From the NCBI RefSeq assembly GCF_012985465.1, contig NZ_JAAQWN010000002.1:496001-560000 (forward strand): 64,000 nucleotides of DNA, read 5' to 3'. Below the pieces are notes generated by a model. The model had not been told where the DNA came from and searched no databases. It saw only the letters and a program-made list of their open reading frames with translations. The position numbers were made by a program, and so were the translations under genes. This DNA comes from Pseudomonas sp. WS 5079. Its GTDB lineage: Bacteria > Pseudomonadota > Gammaproteobacteria > Pseudomonadales > Pseudomonadaceae. Numbering within the stretch: position 1 is the stretch's first letter; each line of letters starts with the position of its first letter. Of the stretch, positions 40,395-51,767 are shown piece by piece.

Positions 40395-41837
40395 TTACGA
40401 CCCCGTGCCACCCACGGTGATCGCATCAATTTTCAGAGTTGGCTGGCCGACACCGACCGGCACCGACTGCCCATCCTTGCCACACATCCCCACCCCGCTG
40501 TCCAGCGCCAGGTCGTTACCGACCATCGACACCTTGCTCATGGCTTCCGGGCCGTTGCCAATCAGGGTTGCCCCCTTGACCGGCGCGGTAATCTTGCCGT
40601 CCTCGATCAAATAGGCTTCGCTGGTGGAGAACACGAACTTGCCGCTGGTGATGTCCACCTGACCGCCACCAAGGTTGGCGCAATAGATCCCGCGCTTCAC
40701 CGAGGCAATGATCTCTGCCGGATCGCTTTCGCCTGCGAGCATGTAGGTATTGGTCATGCGGGGCATCGGCAAATGCGCGTAGGACTCGCGACGACCGTTG
40801 CCGGTGCGCGCCACACCCATCAGGCGCGCGTTGAGCTTGTCTTGCATGTAGCCCTTGAGCACACCGTTTTCGATCAGCGTGGTGCACTCGGTCGGCGTCC
40901 CTTCGTCGTCGACGCTCAGGGAACCACGGCGGCCAGCCAACGTGCCGTCATCGACGATGGTGCAGAGTTTGGAGGCGACCATTTCGCCCATGCGCCCGCT
41001 GTAGGCGGAACTGCCCTTGCGGTTGAAGTCGCCTTCCAGGCCATGCCCTACCGCTTCGTGGAGCAATACACCCGACCAGCCCGAGCCCAGCACCACCGGC
41101 AACGTACCGGCCGGTGCGGGGATGGCTTCCAGATTGACCAGCGCCTGGCGCAACGCCTCGCGGGCATAGCCCATGGCGCGGTCTTCGGCGAGGAAATAGC
41201 GATAATCCGTACGCCCACCGCCGCCATGGCCGCCGCGCTCGCGACGCCCGTTCTGCTCGACGATCACACTGACATTGAAACGCACCAGCGGCCGCACATC
41301 CGCCGCCAGGCTACCATCGGTGGATGCCACCAGGATCCGCTCCCAGACCCCGGCCATGCTCACGCTCACCTGCTGGATGCGCGGGTCAAGGGCACGGGTT
41401 GCAGCATCCACGCGTTTGAGCAGCTCGACCTTTTCGGCTCGGGTCATGACTTCCAACGGGTTATCCGGGCCGTACAACTGGGTCACGTCCTGGGTGCTGA
41501 ACGCTTGCACGGTGCCATTCTGCCCAGCGCGGGAAATCGAGCGCGCCGCGCGGGCGGCCAGGCCCAGGGCTTCCAGGGTGATGGCATTGCTGTAGGCGAA
41601 GCCGGTCTTTTCACCGGATTGCGCACGCACGCCAACCCCTTGGTCCATGTTGAAGCTGCCATCCTTGACGATCCCGTCTTCCAGGGACCATGACTCGGAG
41701 ATCTGGCCCTGGAAATACAGGTCTGCGGCATCGATGCCCGGCCCGGCCAGGTCGCCCAGTACGGTTTGCAGATTTTCGATGGTCACGCCACCGGGCGCCA
41801 GGAGGTGTTCACTGACTGAGGACAACAACTCGCTCAT
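40395..41837 (-). CDS. tldD: TldD metalloprotease
   Basis: Catalytic zinc subunit of the TldD/E protease. The 480-residue protein carries the HExxxH motif in [20 protein letters not shown] (about residue 261) and the C-terminal cysteine region [20 protein letters not shown]. The ATG at 41837 gives the usual length; the long frame extending to 42113 overlaps the amidase gene and lacks similarity. It is 16 bases downstream of the amidase gene and both follow yhdP. Confidence 0.95.
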   Translation of the reverse strand: MSELLSSVSEHLLAPGGVTIENLQTVLGDLAGPGIDAADLYFQGQISESWSLEDGIVKDGSFNMDQGVGVRAQSGEKTGFAYSNAITLEALGLAARAARSISRAGQNGTVQAFSTQDVTQLYGPDNPLEVMTRAEKVELLKRVDAATRALDPRIQQVSVSMAGVWERILVASTDGSLAADVRPLVRFNVSVIVEQNGRRERGGHGGGGRTDYRYFLAEDRAMGYAREALRQALVNLEAIPAPAGTLPVVLGSGWSGVLLHEAVGHGLEGDFNRKGSSAYSGRMGEMVASKLCTIVDDGTLAGRRGSLSVDDEGTPTECTTLIENGVLKGYMQDKLNARLMGVARTGNGRRESYAHLPMPRMTNTYMLAGESDPAEIIASVKRGIYCANLGGGQVDITSGKFVFSTSEAYLIEDGKITAPVKGATLIGNGPEAMSKVSMVGNDLALDSGVGMCGKDGQSVPVGVGQPTLKIDAITVGGTGS

Positions 41838-41853
41838 AGGTTCGGCCTTAAAT

Positions 41854-42702
41854 TCATCGTTCTGAAGCAGGTCGCTGCGCGCCCTGCGAGAAAAAGCGCC
41901 GGTGGCCTGCCACCGGCATGCGCGCCCGTATCGACGCTTGTTCGCTGCTATCGCGTTCGGCCAACAACACCGCTTCGCCTTGATTCTGTTGTGCCAGCAC
42001 TCGCCCCCATGGGTCGACAATCGCCCCATGGCCATAGGTTTCCCGCGGCCCCGGATGTACTCCGCCCTGGGCGGCCGCCAGCAGGTAACACTGGGTTTCG
42101 ATGGCCCGAGCACGGATCAGCACATCCCAGTGCGCCGCGCCGGTTACCGCCGTAAAGGCCGAAGGCGCGGTAATCAATTCGGCGCCCGCCGCGCGCAATT
42201 CGCTGTACAGCTCCGGGAAGCGCAAGTCGTAACAGACCGTGAGCCCCAGACGCCCTACCGGCGTATCGGCCACCACCACTTGGTTGCCGTAAGCATAGTC
42301 GTCGGATTCACGATAACGACCGCGCGTGTCAGCCACATCCACGTCAAACAGGTGCAGCTTGTCGTAACGGGCCGCGATCTGCCCCTGCGCGTCGATCAAC
42401 AGCGAGCAGGCGTTGGACTTGGCGTCGGGCTGCCCGAGGGGAGGCAATGGCAAGGTACCGGCCACTATCCATAAGTTGAGGTCGCGGGCGGCCAGTTTCA
42501 ACCAGGGCAGGATCGGCCCCTCGCCAACCGCTTCGGCGCGGCCGATAGCCGCCACGTCGCGGCGGCCCATGGCGGCGAAGTTTTCCGGCAGGACCGCCAG
42601 TTGCGCGCCCCCTGCCGCCGCCCGCTCCAGCAAGCTCCGGGCTTGGGCTAGGTTGGCCAGGACGTCGCTCTGGCTGACCATCTGGATTACCGCAAAGCAC
42701 AT
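41854..42702 (-). CDS. Nitrilase-family carbon-nitrogen hydrolase
   Basis: Probable omega-amidase or Nit1-like amidase (deaminated glutathione type), 282 residues. The catalytic triad is visible: Glu in LPENF (about residue 43), Lys in [10 protein letters not shown] (about 110-115) and Cys in [12 protein letters not shown] (about 151). The ATG at 42702 has TGGAG about nine bases upstream. It sits between yhdP and tldD in a conserved Pseudomonas order. The precise substrate is not certain. Confidence 0.9.
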   Translation of the reverse strand: MCFAVIQMVSQSDVLANLAQARSLLERAAAGGAQLAVLPENFAAMGRRDVAAIGRAEAVGEGPILPWLKLAARDLNLWIVAGTLPLPPLGQPDAKSNACSLLIDAQGQIAARYDKLHLFDVDVADTRGRYRESDDYAYGNQVVVADTPVGRLGLTVCYDLRFPELYSELRAAGAELITAPSAFTAVTGAAHWDVLIRARAIETQCYLLAAAQGGVHPGPRETYGHGAIVDPWGRVLAQQNQGEAVLLAERDSSEQASIRARMPVAGHRRFFSQGAQRPASER

Positions 42703-42750
42703 GGGCCGACACTCCAAAAAAAGCATGGGGCCATGCTACTCCACAGGCGC

Positions 42751-45700
42751 TTACTGTGGTTTTTCAAATGGCTTGTCAAAGGTGATTTTGGGATCTTTCC
42801 AGGGCCCTTCCACCTTGTACTGGACGCTGGCGAAACGCGACACCCGATCACCGATCAGCTTGTCGATCAGGAACAACGCGCCACCAATGGCCGGCGCGCC
42901 CACAATCAACGCGGCAATCGGCAGGTTGTTGGTCACCGGCAAAGTCACCAGCAACTTGGCATCCACACGATCGGCAACCAGGTCCAGGGTGCCGTTAAGC
43001 TCCAGGTTGCTCGACGGCCCGGTGAGGATGATCGGCTCGCGGGTCACAAACACACCATTGCTGGCGGCCAGCAGGCCCTTGACCCGGTCGTAGCTCAGGC
43101 CCTTGCCAAGCAAATCCGAGAAGTCCAGGCGCAAACGCCGGCCAATCGAGTTGAAGTTCAGCAGGCCAAATACCCGCAACGCCTGGGCACCGCCCTCGAC
43201 CTCGACGAACTGGCCCTTGCGGAACGAAGCATCCAGGCTGCCGGAAAAACGCTTGGGCCCAACCCACGCGGGCGAACCCGGCCAGCGCCCGTCAACATCC
43301 AGATGGAAGTCCTGGCTGGTGACCGTGGGCGCAAAACCCCAGCCCTTGAGCACATCGGCGATGTTCTTGCCGTCCAGGCGCCCCTTGTACCAACTGCTGC
43401 TGGCGCCCGGCGCACCCTCCCAGCCACCGGCCCCCTTGAGCTGCATGCCCTTGAGGCCCAGGTCGAGGTTGTTGAACGCCATGCCCTTGGCTGTCGGACG
43501 CACCTTCAACGACCAGGCGCCGATCAAGTCAGGCCCCTGGAACAACTGGGCAATGGCGATATCCAGCGCGGGAATGTCCTTGGGATCGATGCTCGCCAGG
43601 GGATCAGGCGCGTTTTCATCGGCCTGCACCGTAGGATCGACCGCCGGCAACTTCACGTACTGCAGGTTGATGGCAATGGGGGCGCCCTTGGCATCCGGCA
43701 GGCCAACAGTGCCCTTGACCTGCTGGCTGTCGAGCTGCAAGCCCCAGGCGGCAGGCTTGCGGTCCAGTTTCAGGGCGACCTGGTCGAGTTGGGTACCAAA
43801 CCCTGTCAGCTTGCCGATCTTGAAGTCGGCACTGCTCAACAGTTGCTTGGCATTGCCGCCTGGGTCATTGCCGGCGTAACGGTCGACCAACTTCTTCCAG
43901 GGATCGATATCCAGCTCCGACAATACCCCGCGAATCCGCAAGCCCTTGCCACCGGGCAGCAAGGCATCACCATCCCCGAGGAACAGCTCGCCACGGCCCT
44001 GGGTAAAATTGTTCGCCGGAGCGGCAAAGGTAAAGTTTGCCAACTCGCCGTAATCAAACCAGTAGCGCCGCTCCGCGCCCTGCAACGTCATGCGCAACAC
44101 ACTGTCACGGCCCTGGCTGGCGGGCATGCCAAATGGCGCAGGCAAATCCACCGCCACGCCCTTGAGGTTGGAGCTGACCCGCAACTGGCTGTCGGCACCG
44201 TCCAGGTCCAGTTGCAGTTGATAAGGGATATCTCCGGATACGGGCAGCGGCTGGCTGACTTTCAGCCAGTCGGTGAGCCGCTTGACCGTCACCTGGCCCT
44301 TGGCCGTGACCCGCGTGCTGAGATTGCCCGGTCTGCCACCGGCCGCAATCTGCGCCGTGATCGGCCGGTCGAAGGCTTGGGCGCTGATGTTCTGCCCACT
44401 CAGGCCCTTGGCACTGTCGAAGCGGAACTCACCCTTGAGCTGGTTCAGGTCCAGAGTCGGCTCGGCCAGTTGCAGGCGCGCCTTGTCGGTCTTGAAGTCC
44501 ACCACGATCTTCGGCTCGGTGCCCTTGGCCAGGGGAATATCCAGGTCCAGGGAACCTTGCAGGTCGCCCTCGCCCTTCCAGCCGGCAAACGTCGATGCCG
44601 TACCGATGGGCGCGTCCTGGAGGATCTTCAGGCCGTCCCCCAGCCCACCGGCAAACCCGCCCGTCAGCAGCAGATGGCTGTCATGGCCGGGCAACGCATG
44701 GGGAATGTTGACGTAGATCCCCTTGACCTTGGTATCGAGCAATTGCCCCTTGCTGGCCAGGATGCGCACGCCGGTCTCTTCGACAAACACTTCACCGGCC
44801 ACCTTGCTCACATGAGGCCAGCCCGGCTGGAACGCCAACTCGGCATCATGCACCTTGAAGAACAGGCTGATATTGCGTGCCGCCGTCACCGCATCGTGGT
44901 TCAGCGAGCCTTGATACTGGAAGAAGCCTTCATCGACCGCGCCCTTGAGAATTGCCGTACGCAGCCATTCATCCAGGGCCGGGCTCAGGACCGCCGGCAA
45001 GTATTTGGGGGTAAAGCGCCCATCGCCATCGACCATGCCGACCCGCAGGTCCATGTAGTCTTCCTGGCTATGATCGAAATGCAGGCGAATCAGGAAATCC
45101 GCTGCGATCTTGCCCTCTTCCCCCAGCACCTTGATATACGGCGCGATCAGCGTGAAACCTTGCTTATCCAGCTTCCACGTCAGGCGCGCGTTGGCCTGGA
45201 GGTACTGCCAGGGCTTGGCGAAAATCGGGTCCAGGTGCAGGACGAAATCCTTGCTGTCCATGCGCAGTTCGCCCTGGCCCAGGTCACCGCTGATGCTGCC
45301 GGAGACGTTGCGGGCTGCCGGCGCGCCGAAATAGGCGTCAAAGCCCACGCGCTCGAGGTTGGCAGCAAAGCTCACGCGCTGATCGCCCGCGTCCTGGGGA
45401 CGATAATCCACCAGCACATTGCGCAGCACGCCCGTGGCCTTCAACGCTTCGACGGTCTTGGCAAAACCTTCCGGCAATGGCGCGAGGGCGTTGAGCAGAG
45501 GGGTAATCGGTGTCAGGTCCAGGCGGTCGGCCTGCAGCCTCCAGGTTTCCTGCGCCTTATCAGTGGCCAGGGTTTGCTGCAATTGCAGGTGCGACTCCCA
45601 ACGGGTGTCGCCCAGGTTCATGGCCAACGAATCGAAGATCACCTTCAGGCCGCTGTCGCTGCGCTGCAGGTAAGCCGTCAGGCCCAGGTTCTGGATGCTC

Positions 45701-46566
45701 GTGGGCTTGCGCTGGGCATAACGGACCTTCACCTGTGGCGCATTGAGCCGGGCGGCGGCGCTTTGCAGCGTGCCATTGGCCCAGGTCAGCCAGAATTCAC
45801 CGCCGGCTTTCAACTCGCTGAGTTTCCAGTCCCGAGTCAACTTCGCCGGAATCCACTGCGCCCAATTGCTCTGGGGCAGGCTCAGGTAGGCCTGCACTTC
45901 ACCGTCGCGCCACTGGCTGGCACGGATCCGCGTGCGCAGGCTGAGGGCCAGCGGTTGCCCATCGGGCAAGGTCAGGCGCGCATCCAGGCGCTGGCGGGTG
46001 GTACCGGTTTGCAGGCTCAGCCCCACATAGGTCAAGGTCAGCGGCGCTTGCTCGAACGGCTGCAAGGTGACCTGGCTGTCCAGCAGCGAGACCTTGGCCA
46101 CCGCCTGCATGCGCTTGAGCAGTTGCTCGGGGTCCAGGGGCTGGTCGTCCTGCACCGGCAGGCCTTGCAACGCCCAGCGGCCGTCCTGGTCTTCCTTGAC
46201 GCTGAGCTGCAAGCCGCTGACTTCCAGATGGGCAATGCGCACATCCCACGCCAGCAGGCTGGCCCACAGGTCGGGCACCACTTGCACCTGGTCCAGGCGC
46301 AAGGCACTGCTGCCTTCACCGACCATCACGTCATGGGCCAGCAATACCGGGGCAAAACCGCTCCAGCGCCCCTCCAGGCTGCCAATACTCAGGGGCATAG
46401 CAACCGCCGCCTGCGCCTTGGCCTCGACTTCGCCGCGGTACTCCGCCACCAATGGCGTCAATTCACGACCCAGGCTGACGTAGACCGCCGCCAGTACCAA
46501 CAGCAATGCACACAGGCCAAGGCCCCAACGGGTCAGTGCGGCAAAAAAGCGTTGCAGACGCTCCAT
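42751..46566 (-). CDS. yhdP: YhdP, giant AsmA-like envelope protein
   Basis: Very large (1271-residue) inner-membrane-anchored periplasmic protein of the AsmA/VPS13-like bridge family, which in E. coli works with TamB and YdbH in phospholipid transport to the outer membrane. One N-terminal membrane helix is seen at about residues 12-31 (GLGLCALLLVLAAVYVSLG). The rest is beta-rich repeat sequence with the DUF3971 and AsmA_2 domain character, ending in a C-terminal AsmA-like segment. It lies 75 bases after rng and before the amidase gene. Confidence 0.93.
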   Translation of the reverse strand: MERLQRFFAALTRWGLGLCALLLVLAAVYVSLGRELTPLVAEYRGEVEAKAQAAVAMPLSIGSLEGRWSGFAPVLLAHDVMVGEGSSALRLDQVQVVPDLWASLLAWDVRIAHLEVSGLQLSVKEDQDGRWALQGLPVQDDQPLDPEQLLKRMQAVAKVSLLDSQVTLQPFEQAPLTLTYVGLSLQTGTTRQRLDARLTLPDGQPLALSLRTRIRASQWRDGEVQAYLSLPQSNWAQWIPAKLTRDWKLSELKAGGEFWLTWANGTLQSAAARLNAPQVKVRYAQRKPTSIQNLGLTAYLQRSDSGLKVIFDSLAMNLGDTRWESHLQLQQTLATDKAQETWRLQADRLDLTPITPLLNALAPLPEGFAKTVEALKATGVLRNVLVDYRPQDAGDQRVSFAANLERVGFDAYFGAPAARNVSGSISGDLGQGELRMDSKDFVLHLDPIFAKPWQYLQANARLTWKLDKQGFTLIAPYIKVLGEEGKIAADFLIRLHFDHSQEDYMDLRVGMVDGDGRFTPKYLPAVLSPALDEWLRTAILKGAVDEGFFQYQGSLNHDAVTAARNISLFFKVHDAELAFQPGWPHVSKVAGEVFVEETGVRILASKGQLLDTKVKGIYVNIPHALPGHDSHLLLTGGFAGGLGDGLKILQDAPIGTASTFAGWKGEGDLQGSLDLDIPLAKGTEPKIVVDFKTDKARLQLAEPTLDLNQLKGEFRFDSAKGLSGQNISAQAFDRPITAQIAAGGRPGNLSTRVTAKGQVTVKRLTDWLKVSQPLPVSGDIPYQLQLDLDGADSQLRVSSNLKGVAVDLPAPFGMPASQGRDSVLRMTLQGAERRYWFDYGELANFTFAAPANNFTQGRGELFLGDGDALLPGGKGLRIRGVLSELDIDPWKKLVDRYAGNDPGGNAKQLLSSADFKIGKLTGFGTQLDQVALKLDRKPAAWGLQLDSQQVKGTVGLPDAKGAPIAINLQYVKLPAVDPTVQADENAPDPLASIDPKDIPALDIAIAQLFQGPDLIGAWSLKVRPTAKGMAFNNLDLGLKGMQLKGAGGWEGAPGASSSWYKGRLDGKNIADVLKGWGFAPTVTSQDFHLDVDGRWPGSPAWVGPKRFSGSLDASFRKGQFVEVEGGAQALRVFGLLNFNSIGRRLRLDFSDLLGKGLSYDRVKGLLAASNGVFVTREPIILTGPSSNLELNGTLDLVADRVDAKLLVTLPVTNNLPIAALIVGAPAIGGALFLIDKLIGDRVSRFASVQYKVEGPWKDPKITFDKPFEKPQ

Positions 46567-46641
46567 GTCAGGCGACCCTCAAGGTAATAGTCGGACGGCA
46601 GATCAAGGTCTGGCGGTCTCGTTGAAAAAGACTGATGCGGA

Positions 46642-48099
46642 TCAGAGCAGCACCACGTCGTATTGTTCCTGGGAATACATGGTTTCGACCTGGAAACGGA
46701 TGGTGCGGCCAATAAAACCCTCCAATTCCGCAACGTTGCCCGACTCTTCGTCCAGCAACCGGTCCACCACCTTCTGGTTGGCCAGGACTCTATAACCCTC
46801 GGCCTGGTAAGCGCGTGCCTCCCGCAGGATTTCCCGGAAAATCTCGTAGCAAACCGTTTCCGGGGTCTTCAACTTGCCGCGCCCCTGGCAACTGCTGCAC
46901 GGCTCGCACAGCACCTGCTCAAGGCTTTCGCGGGTGCGTTTGCGGGTCATCTGCACCAGGCCCAACTCGGTGATCCCGATAATGTTGGTCTTGGCGTGAT
47001 CGCGCTCCAGTTGCTTTTCAAGGGTGCGCAATACCTGGCGCTGATGCTCTTCATCTTCCATGTCGATGAAGTCGATGATGATGATCCCGCCCAGGTTGCG
47101 CAGGCGCAGTTGGCGGGCAATGGCGGTGGCGGCCTCGAGGTTGGTCTTGAAGATGGTTTCTTCAAGGTTGCGATGGCCGACGAAAGCACCGGTGTTCACA
47201 TCAATGGTGCTCATGGCTTCTGCCGGGTCGACCACCAGGTAGCCACCAGACTTGAGTGGCACCTTGCGCTCCAGGGCCTTCTGGATTTCGTCCTCGACGC
47301 CATATAGGTCGAAAATCGGCCGTTCACCGGGGTAGTGCTCCAGGCGGTCGGCGATTTCCGGCATCAATTCGGCAACAAATTGCGTGGTGCGCTGGAAGGT
47401 TTCCCGCGAATCGATGCGAATTTTCTCGATCTTGGGGCTGACCAGGTCGCGCAAGGTCCGCAGGGCCAGGCCCAGGTCTTCATAGATGACGCTCGGCGCG
47501 CCGACGGTCTTGATCTGGGCACCGATCTGGTCCCACAGGCGCCGCAGGTAGCGGATGTCCATGAGGATTTCATCGGCACCGGCACCTTCGGCGGCGGTAC
47601 GCAGGATAAAGCCGCCGGCCTCCTTGATGCCTTCGGCCGCCACGCAATCGCTGACGACCTTTTTCAGGCGCTCACGCTCACCTTCGTCTTCGATTTTCAG
47701 GGAAATACCGACATGGGCAGTGCGCGGCATGTACACCAGGTAACGCGAAGGAATCGACAACTGTGTGGTCAGGCGCGCGCCCTTGGAGCCGATCGGGTCC
47801 TTGGTGACTTGCACCACCAGGCTCTGCCCTTCATGCACCAGGGCGCTGATGCTTTCGACCGCCGGGCCTTCGCGCAGGGAAATTTCCGAGGCATGGATAA
47901 ACGCCGCGCGGTCAAGGCCGATATCGACAAAGGCCGCCTGCATGCCCGGCAATACCCTTACAACCTTGCCTTTATAGATATTGCCGACAATCCCGCGCTT
48001 CTGGGTGCGCTCGACGTGCACTTCTTGCAAAACACCGTTTTCTACCACCGCCACGCGCGATTCCATCGGCGTGATATTGATCAGAATCTCTTCACTCAT
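46642..48099 (-). CDS. rng: Ribonuclease G
   Basis: Endoribonuclease of the RNase E/G family that matures the 16S rRNA 5' end and decays some mRNAs. The 485-residue protein has an N-terminal S1 domain (RGIVGNIYKGKVVRVLPGMQ, about residues 34-53), catalytic metal region IIIIDFIDMEDEEHQ (about 338-352) and the zinc-link cysteines in CEPCSSCQGRG (about 400-410). The ATG at 48099 gives the family start MSEEILINITPMESRVA. It follows maf by 66 bases. Confidence 0.96.
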   Translation of the reverse strand: MSEEILINITPMESRVAVVENGVLQEVHVERTQKRGIVGNIYKGKVVRVLPGMQAAFVDIGLDRAAFIHASEISLREGPAVESISALVHEGQSLVVQVTKDPIGSKGARLTTQLSIPSRYLVYMPRTAHVGISLKIEDEGERERLKKVVSDCVAAEGIKEAGGFILRTAAEGAGADEILMDIRYLRRLWDQIGAQIKTVGAPSVIYEDLGLALRTLRDLVSPKIEKIRIDSRETFQRTTQFVAELMPEIADRLEHYPGERPIFDLYGVEDEIQKALERKVPLKSGGYLVVDPAEAMSTIDVNTGAFVGHRNLEETIFKTNLEAATAIARQLRLRNLGGIIIIDFIDMEDEEHQRQVLRTLEKQLERDHAKTNIIGITELGLVQMTRKRTRESLEQVLCEPCSSCQGRGKLKTPETVCYEIFREILREARAYQAEGYRVLANQKVVDRLLDEESGNVAELEGFIGRTIRFQVETMYSQEQYDVVLL

Positions 48100-48168
48100 G
48101 GCTGGGTCTCGTTCAGGCGTTTTCACAATAGTGGCCGATCGCTTAAATATGGCGCTGGAGTTAGGCGT

Positions 48169-48765
48169 TCAGCGCACGGAAAGGTGTTGCCAACAGGGTA
48201 TGCCGAAATGGCCCAGCAGTTCTGCTGTTTCGCAGACCGGCAAGCCAACGACCGCGGAGTAACTGCCATTTAGCCCGGCGACAAATACCGCCGCCAAGCC
48301 TTGGATAGCATAGCCGCCCGCCTTGTCCTGAGGCTCCCCGCTGTGCCAGTAAGTCGTTGCCTCGTGCGTGCAAACCTGGCGAAAGCGCACTCGGCTGCTG
48401 ACCAGACGCGTTTCGCAGCGCAGGTCACTGAGCACGGCAATGGCGGTGAGGACTTCGTGTTCACGATCAGAAAGGGCCAGCAACATGGCCAGGGCATCGG
48501 CCTGGTCCAGGGGCTTGCCCAGGATCCGGCCATCCAGGATGACGGCGGTATCGGCGCCCAGCACGCAGGCATTGGCGGTATCGGCCAGTGTCGCCAGGCC
48601 TGCGGCGGCTTTGCCACGGGCCAGGCGTTCGACGTAGGAGGCCGGCGACTCGTCGCCCAGGGGTGTTTCATCGATAGCCGCGCTGACCACAGTGAACGGC
48701 ACCCCGATCTGGGTCAGCAATTCACGCCGCCGAGGAGAGCCGGAGGCCAGATAAAGTGCATGCAT
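48169..48765 (-). CDS. maf: Maf-family nucleotide pyrophosphatase
   Basis: House-cleaning pyrophosphatase for dTTP/UTP and modified nucleotides (YhdE type). The 198-residue protein shows [10 protein letters not shown] (about residues 6-15), the [15 protein letters not shown] block (about 40-54) and [19 protein letters not shown] (about 70-88). The ATG at 48765 gives the family length; an in-frame start at 48819 overlaps mreD. It sits between mreD and rng, the usual gammaproteobacterial order. Confidence 0.94.
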   Translation of the reverse strand: MHALYLASGSPRRRELLTQIGVPFTVVSAAIDETPLGDESPASYVERLARGKAAAGLATLADTANACVLGADTAVILDGRILGKPLDQADALAMLLALSDREHEVLTAIAVLSDLRCETRLVSSRVRFRQVCTHEATTYWHSGEPQDKAGGYAIQGLAAVFVAGLNGSYSAVVGLPVCETAELLGHFGIPCWQHLSVR

Positions 48766-48815
48766 TGCAGACTCTCCCTGTGGGTTCGATAACCAGGCAG
48801 AGCCTCGCGACCCAC

Positions 48816-49304
48816 TCAATTGATTTTATAGCGGCGACGCAACCCACGCAGGCCGAAGCTGACCCATGGCCACAGCAGCGCGCTGACCAGGGCCGGCAAG
48901 ACCAGCGCCAGGGTCGGTTGGCGGTTGCCGGTCAAGGCACTGAGCCACAGCTGCACCAGTTGGGCCAAGCCGAAGATCACCAGGATCACCAGGCACTGCT
49001 GCCACATCGGGAACATCCGCAGGCGTTGCTGCAACGACAGCACCAGGAAGGTAATCAGCGTAAGAATCAAGGCGTTCTGGCCGAGCAACGTGCCATACAT
49101 CACATCTTCAGCCAGCCCCAGGCACATGGCCGTGACCATGCCGACCTTGTGCGGCAGGGCCAGCGCCCAGAAGGCCAGGAGCAACGCCAGCCACAGCGGG
49201 CGCAGGATTTCCATGAATTGCGGCATCGGCGAAACGCTGAGCAGCATGCCGATGGCAAAGGTCAACCAGACCATCCAGCCATTGCGCGAATGAGTGCCGG
49301 CCAT
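48816..49304 (-). CDS. mreD: Rod-shape protein MreD
   Basis: Inner-membrane protein of the elongasome, 162 residues with about five hydrophobic segments and the typical [20 protein letters not shown] and [17 protein letters not shown] motifs. Its start overlaps the mreC stop (TAATG). Third gene of mreBCD. Confidence 0.93.
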   Translation of the reverse strand: MAGTHSRNGWMVWLTFAIGMLLSVSPMPQFMEILRPLWLALLLAFWALALPHKVGMVTAMCLGLAEDVMYGTLLGQNALILTLITFLVLSLQQRLRMFPMWQQCLVILVIFGLAQLVQLWLSALTGNRQPTLALVLPALVSALLWPWVSFGLRGLRRRYKIN

Positions 49305-50380
49305 TATTGCGCCCCTTGTCGAGTGGTTGGCGGTGCAGGTGCCGCCGCTGGCGCAGTCGCCGCTGGCTTGACCGGCCGAGCCGGTTGGGCCACCGGTTTG
49401 GCAGGTGTCGCCACAGCAGGCGCGGCAGGTGCAACCGGTGTCGCCACGGGTGCCGCCGGTTTGGGTACGGTTGCCGGAATAACCGGCGTCGTGGTGCCGT
49501 CTTGCTTGTCCTGCGCTTCCTGGGCCTGGGCGGCTTCGTTGGCGCGCTCTTCCGGCGTACGCGTGTCGCTGAACACCAGCAACAGGTAGCGGCTACGGTT
49601 CAGCGCGGCCGTCGGCACGGCGCGGACAATCGCAAACGGCTGGCCGGAATCGTGGATCACTTCCTTGACCGTCGCCACCGGATAGCCTGCCGGGAAACGC
49701 TGGCCAAGGCCGGAGCTGACCAGCAGGTCGCCTTCCTTGATGTCAGCGGTGTCCGCCACATGCCGCAACTCCAGGCGTTCCGGGTTACCGGTGCCGCTGG
49801 CAATCGCCCGCAGGCCATTGCGGTTGACCTGCACCGGAATGCTGTGGGTGGTGTCGGTCAGCAGCAGCACGCGGGAGGTATAGGGCATCAACTCCACCAC
49901 CTGGCCCATCAGGCCACGGGCATCGAGCACCGGCTGGCCAAGGACCACGCCATCGCGCTCGCCCTTGTTGATGATGATGCGATGGGTGAAGGGGTTGGGG
50001 TCCATGCCGATCAACTCGGCCACTTCGACCTTTTCGTTGACCAGCGCGGAAGAATTGAGCAACTCGCGCAGCCGAACGTTCTGCTCGGTCAGGGCCGCCA
50101 GCTTTTGCATGCGTCCCTGCAACAGCAGGTTTTCAGTCTTGAGTTTTTCGTTTTCGGCCACAAGCTCGGTACGGCTGCCAAACTGGCTGGCCACACCTTG
50201 CCATAGCCGTTGCGGCAGGTCGGTGATCCAGTAGGACTGCATCAATACCAGCGACATTTGGCTACGCACTGGCTTGAGCAGTGTGAAGCGGGCATCGACC
50301 ACCATCAGCGCGACCGATAGCACGACCAGCACCAACAAGCGCACGCCCAATGAGGGGCCTTTAGTGAAGAGCGGTTTAAT
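49304..50380 (-). CDS. mreC: Rod-shape protein MreC, probably starting at AUU
   Basis: Bitopic elongasome protein that links MreB to PBP2 and RodA. It has one N-terminal membrane helix (LLVLVVLSVALMVVDARF), a coiled coil (about residues 70-110), the beta-domain MreC fold and a long Pro/Ala-rich C-terminal tail (about the last 70 residues). No ATG or GTG gives the known N-terminus. The family-like start IKPLFTKGPSLGVRLL begins at an ATT codon at 50380, preceded by GGGAGGAG at good spacing. A TTG at 50350 gives a 348-residue version without ribosome site. I chose ATT (358 residues). Confidence 0.85.
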   Translation of the reverse strand: MKPLFTKGPSLGVRLLVLVVLSVALMVVDARFTLLKPVRSQMSLVLMQSYWITDLPQRLWQGVASQFGSRTELVAENEKLKTENLLLQGRMQKLAALTEQNVRLRELLNSSALVNEKVEVAELIGMDPNPFTHRIIINKGERDGVVLGQPVLDARGLMGQVVELMPYTSRVLLLTDTTHSIPVQVNRNGLRAIASGTGNPERLELRHVADTADIKEGDLLVSSGLGQRFPAGYPVATVKEVIHDSGQPFAIVRAVPTAALNRSRYLLLVFSDTRTPEERANEAAQAQEAQDKQDGTTTPVIPATVPKPAAPVATPVAPAAPAVATPAKPVAQPARPVKPAATAPAAAPAPPTTRQGAQ

Positions 50381-50464
50381 AGGCCGCTCCTCCCGGGCAG
50401 ATATTGTCTTTATTCATACGGCATCAAACCGGCCTGGATGCAGATTGAAGAAGATAAACGCCAA

Positions 50465-50493
50465 CAGGCAGCACTGCAAAGTGCTGCCTGCCT
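50465..50493 (-). other. Hairpin between mreB and mreC
   Basis: CAGGCAGCACTGCAAAGTGC followed by TGCCTG: a nested inverted repeat (CAGGCAGCA with TGCTGCCTG, inner ACTGCAAAGT). With the following sequence on the minus strand lacking a T-run, it looks like an attenuator or RNA-processing hairpin that could set the mreB to mreC ratio. Confidence 0.6.
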
Positions 50494-50519
50494 GGCGAAA
50501 CATGGTGCAACCAACGATC

Positions 50520-51569
<1,050 letters not shown>

Positions 51570-51767
51570 CTAGGCAACGCGTGGGTAAAAAAGTGCGGCA
51601 AACTCTAACAACGACAGGGATTTTGGGCAAGGCGCCAATGTGCTAAATTGGCCGACTTTCTGTGCACCTAACCCCACAATCGCGGCCTTATGACCGTAGA
51701 AATGCGGTAGTGTTCCGACAATCTAACACACGGATAGCTTCCGTTCTGTTTTCCACTGGAGAATCCC

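Noticed and set aside
42733..46587. A 1284-codon open frame on the plus strand covering yhdP
   Set aside because: Exact antisense shadow of yhdP in high-GC DNA; no domain, no ribosome site, low-complexity composition rich in Gln, Leu, Gly and Ala. The minus-strand frame has a membrane anchor and family character.
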